From: JAYVIQ01 sp043770215
GTDB taxonomy: Bacteria; Bacteroidota; Bacteroidia; Cytophagales; JAAEPT01
Length of the DNA: 7,275 nucleotides
Direction: 5' to 3'
Assembly: GCA_043770215.1 (NCBI GenBank)
Contig: JAYVIQ010000039.1
Coordinates: 1-7,275, forward strand
Shown here: positions 5,266 to 7,275 of the stretch, in pieces
Position numbering within the stretch: the stretch's first letter is position 1
How the letters are laid out: every line of letters begins with the position of its first letter
Position numbers and translations under genes: made by a program
The notes under the pieces: model-generated
Told to the model about the DNA's origin: nothing
Database searches by the model: none
Seen by the model: the letters and a program-made list of their open reading frames with translations, nothing else

Positions 5266-7275
5266 ATGACGTATACTAATTTCTTAAAAACAGCAGAAAA
5301 ACTAACTTCTGAATTGATTGGTTCTATTTCAAATGGCATATATAAATATGACCATGTGTTTAAAAAACCAAAAAATGCCAAAAGAATTTTATTCCCAACT
5401 ACTTTTTTTTCTTTATTATTTTTAGCTACCAACATACAAGCAAAAACCCCAATCACAAACACCTTTTTACCAAATATAAGTCCAAATGGAGCAAGGGCAT
5501 ATACCTCTGTTTCTATTTCTGGAGAATCCCAAACTTTGGCTTGGAAGCACACTATAGGTACAAACGCATCTTTAGTAAACAGCTCTAATCTTACATTACC
5601 TAAAGTAGGTGTAGTACTTACGGGCTGTGCCACACTACCTTCAGAAGTTATTGTCCCAGATATTTGTTCTGGCAACTCAGTAAGTATTACAGGGTCAGGT
5701 AGTACATCCAATACAGGTATATACACATTTTGGGATGCACTTTCTGGAGGCAACCAATATACAGATGGCGTTAACGGATATACAATCAACTCAACCACAC
5801 TTACTACACCAAATACCCTAACTGCAGGTACTTTTTCATATTACATACAAGCAGAAGGTGCAGTATGTGCAAGTCCTAGAAGACAAGTAAATGTTACAAT
5901 TAATCCGGTTTCTGCTTTCCAAGCAAACGCAACTTCTCCAACATGTGATGTAATTACTGCAAATAATGATGGGACTATAACCCTAACTAATTTTGCTGCA
6001 ACAGAAAAATACAGTTTTAATATAGGAGATATCTACACAGGTTCAGAAACATTTGCCACTGCAACTACAATACCTATAAACGGAATTATTTCAAGTACCT
6101 TACCAAACCCTACAGTAGAAACCCAAAACTATACTGTCAGAGTTTTTTCTAGCAACGGATGCTTTAAAGATGTTGTTGTAGCTTTAATCAAAACCAACTG
6201 TGCCTCCTCAGGTGATAATGACAAAGACGGTATAGCTGATGACATAGATTTAGATGATGACAATGATGGTATTTTAGATGTAAATGAAATACTATGTAAT
6301 AGTTTTTTATCAGTATCGTCTAATGATTTTTCATTCTTACCTGATTCATATAATTCATCTGGCACTGCTGACGTAAGTGCTAAGTTTGGTTTTGAAACAG
6401 GAAGTGTTGTAGTAAATGTAACTAACGTATCTGTATCTTCTGGAGGTGCGCTTTCAATTGGTAATGGTGGTCCCTCAAACAAAACTACTTTTAGGTTTTC
6501 TGGTAAAATACCTGTAAGGTTAAGACCTATTCAGGGAGCAGTGATTCCAGGTACTCCGGTTGTATCAGATGGTATTATTGCAGAAGATAGTAAAGGGTAT
6601 ACTTTTACAGGTAATTTAACTGCTGCTCCTATTGGTTCTGCAACCTTCATTTCTAATACTTCGGGAAACAATTATTTTGTTTCTAAAACTTCAGGTCCAG
6701 GATCTACATCCACATCATTTATTTGGACATCAACAAATTTTGCAAAAGTTGTTTCTTTTTATACTACTTCCTCTTCCACTACATCCAATAACATTAATAT
6801 TCAAGTTTGTACTCCAGGAGATACAGATTTGGATGGAATTCCAAACATATTTGACTTAGATTCAGACAATGATGGCATATCAGATGTAATAGAAGCAGGC
6901 GGAGTAGATCCAGACAGAGATGGTATACCAGGTACAGGGGTCCCATCAATAAATTCAGATGGGCAAGTAGTAGTAGCTTCAGTAGCGGTTGGACTTACAC
7001 CAATTGATACAGACGGAGATGGTAAAACAAACGACAAAGACCTAGATTCAGACAATGACGGCATTACAGATGTAATAGAATCAGGCGGATTAGACCCAGA
7101 CAACAACGGTCTAATAGGAACAGGAGCAAAACCAACAGGCCTTGTAAATGGGATGCTAGGTTTAAGTACAGTACCAACAAGCACAGACGGAGACGGTATA
7201 CCAAACCATTTAGACCTAGATTCAGACAATGACGGCCTTACTGACATAGTAGAAAACGGCATTACAGATTCAAAC
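5266..7275 (+). CDS. Large exported surface protein with Ig-like and thrombospondin type 3-like repeats (5' part; runs off right edge)
   Basis: One frame stays open for 670 codons from ATG 5266 to the last base, so only the N-terminal part is present. Residues 1-40 form a polar extension ending in Lys/Arg (KKPKNAKR), followed by a hydrophobic core (41-55) and a probable signal peptidase I site after IQA (57-59). Residues 128-213 resemble the Ig-like domains of flavobacterial surface proteins, with Cys134 and Cys201 and a SYYIQAEG..C...R..VNVTIN ending. Residues 216-312 form a second beta-rich domain with Cys227, Cys299 and Cys312. Asp-rich DxDxDG calcium-binding loops of the thrombospondin type 3 kind occur at 317-341 and repeatedly from 519 on, separated by a Ser/Thr-rich region (342-517). 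The likely role is adhesion or another cell-surface function after export through Sec and possibly the type IX secretion system; the C-terminal sorting domain needed to show that is outside the window. No in-frame ATG lies between 5266 and the signal core, which supports the long N-terminus. Confidence 0.85.
   Translation, partial: MTYTNFLKTAEKLTSELIGSISNGIYKYDHVFKKPKNAKRILFPTTFFSLLFLATNIQAKTPITNTFLPNISPNGARAYTSVSISGESQTLAWKHTIGTNASLVNSSNLTLPKVGVVLTGCATLPSEVIVPDICSGNSVSITGSGSTSNTGIYTFWDALSGGNQYTDGVNGYTINSTTLTTPNTLTAGTFSYYIQAEGAVCASPRRQVNVTINPVSAFQANATSPTCDVITANNDGTITLTNFAATEKYSFNIGDIYTGSETFATATTIPINGIISSTLPNPTVETQNYTVRVFSSNGCFKDVVVALIKTNCASSGDNDKDGIADDIDLDDDNDGILDVNEILCNSFLSVSSNDFSFLPDSYNSSGTADVSAKFGFETGSVVVNVTNVSVSSGGALSIGNGGPSNKTTFRFSGKIPVRLRPIQGAVIPGTPVVSDGIIAEDSKGYTFTGNLTAAPIGSATFISNTSGNNYFVSKTSGPGSTSTSFIWTSTNFAKVVSFYTTSSSTTSNNINIQVCTPGDTDLDGIPNIFDLDSDNDGISDVIEAGGVDPDRDGIPGTGVPSINSDGQVVVASVAVGLTPIDTDGDGKTNDKDLDSDNDGITDVIESGGLDPDNNGLIGTGAKPTGLVNGMLGLSTVPTSTDGDGIPNHLDLDSDNDGLTDIVENGITDSN
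6820..7275 (+). repeat. Tandem Asp-rich calcium-binding repeats within the surface protein gene
   Basis: Three imperfect units are visible: 6820-7005 (62 codons), 7006-7179 (58 codons) and 7180 to the edge (partial). Each begins with a D.DGDG-like loop, passes through DLDSDNDG (coding positions 6853, 7039 and 7213) and continues into DVIE or DIVE. A core of about 14 bases, GATTCAGACAATGA, is identical in all three. An earlier divergent copy lies at 6214-6288. The pattern fits thrombospondin type 3-like calcium-binding repeats, and the array probably continues past the window. Confidence 0.85.

Noticed and set aside
5238..5798. A 186-codon open frame on the minus strand opposite the surface protein
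   Set aside because: It lies wholly opposite the signal peptide and Ig-like domain coding region, is Pro/Val-rich with no recognisable motif, and the plus-strand frame is far better supported.
6632..6859. A 75-codon plus-strand open frame inside the surface protein gene
   Set aside because: It is an out-of-frame shadow rich in Leu, Phe and His with no recognisable domain.
6129..7262. Minus-strand open frames at 6129-6482 and 6801-7262, rich in Ser, Pro and Leu
   Set aside because: They are the antisense of the Asp-rich repeats; the repeating Ser/Leu/Pro pattern is the complement of DxDxDG codons and long openness follows from the codon bias of the real gene.

Overview
The window looks like chromosomal DNA from a member of the Bacteroidota, most likely a flavobacterium. 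The evidence is the very AT-rich base composition, the near absence of Shine-Dalgarno sequences, two exact matches to the Bacteroidota -7 promoter element (TAnnTTTG), the tsaE / alanine dehydrogenase / DUF721 gene set, and a large exported calcium-binding repeat protein of the type common in gliding flavobacteria. The assignment is an inference from gene content; there is no rRNA or other marker here.

Layout. Positions 1-857 hold no intact gene. Most of it is a decayed glycosyltransferase gene on the minus strand (about 86-715), recognisable from family-4 glycosyltransferase motifs scattered over several frames and broken by stops, frameshifts and an apparent internal deletion. At the extreme left edge there is a weak candidate for the first codons of another minus-strand gene, with a promoter-like site just upstream. 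Two intact plus-strand genes follow: a family-4-like glycosyltransferase (858-2024) and a membrane di-iron hydroxylase of the sterol desaturase / fatty acid hydroxylase superfamily (2108-2983). Together with the dead glycosyltransferase they suggest the edge of a cell-surface glycan or lipid locus.

Positions 3061-5054 are a compact housekeeping run on the plus strand: tsaE (tRNA t6A modification ATPase, GTG start), an alanine dehydrogenase family protein that overlaps tsaE by 8 bases and carries non-canonical residues at two catalytic positions, and a small DUF721/DciA-like protein. A modest hairpin followed by a T-run after the third gene is a plausible terminator.

From 5266 to the right edge, one uninterrupted reading frame of 670 codons encodes the N-terminal part of an exported surface protein. 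It has an unusually long N-terminal region before the signal peptide core, an Ig-like domain, a second extracellular domain, and several Asp-rich thrombospondin-type-3-like calcium-binding repeats whose period is about 58-62 residues. The gene continues beyond the window, so its C-terminal sorting signal cannot be seen. No CRISPR array, tRNA, rRNA, complete insertion sequence or defence system was recognised.
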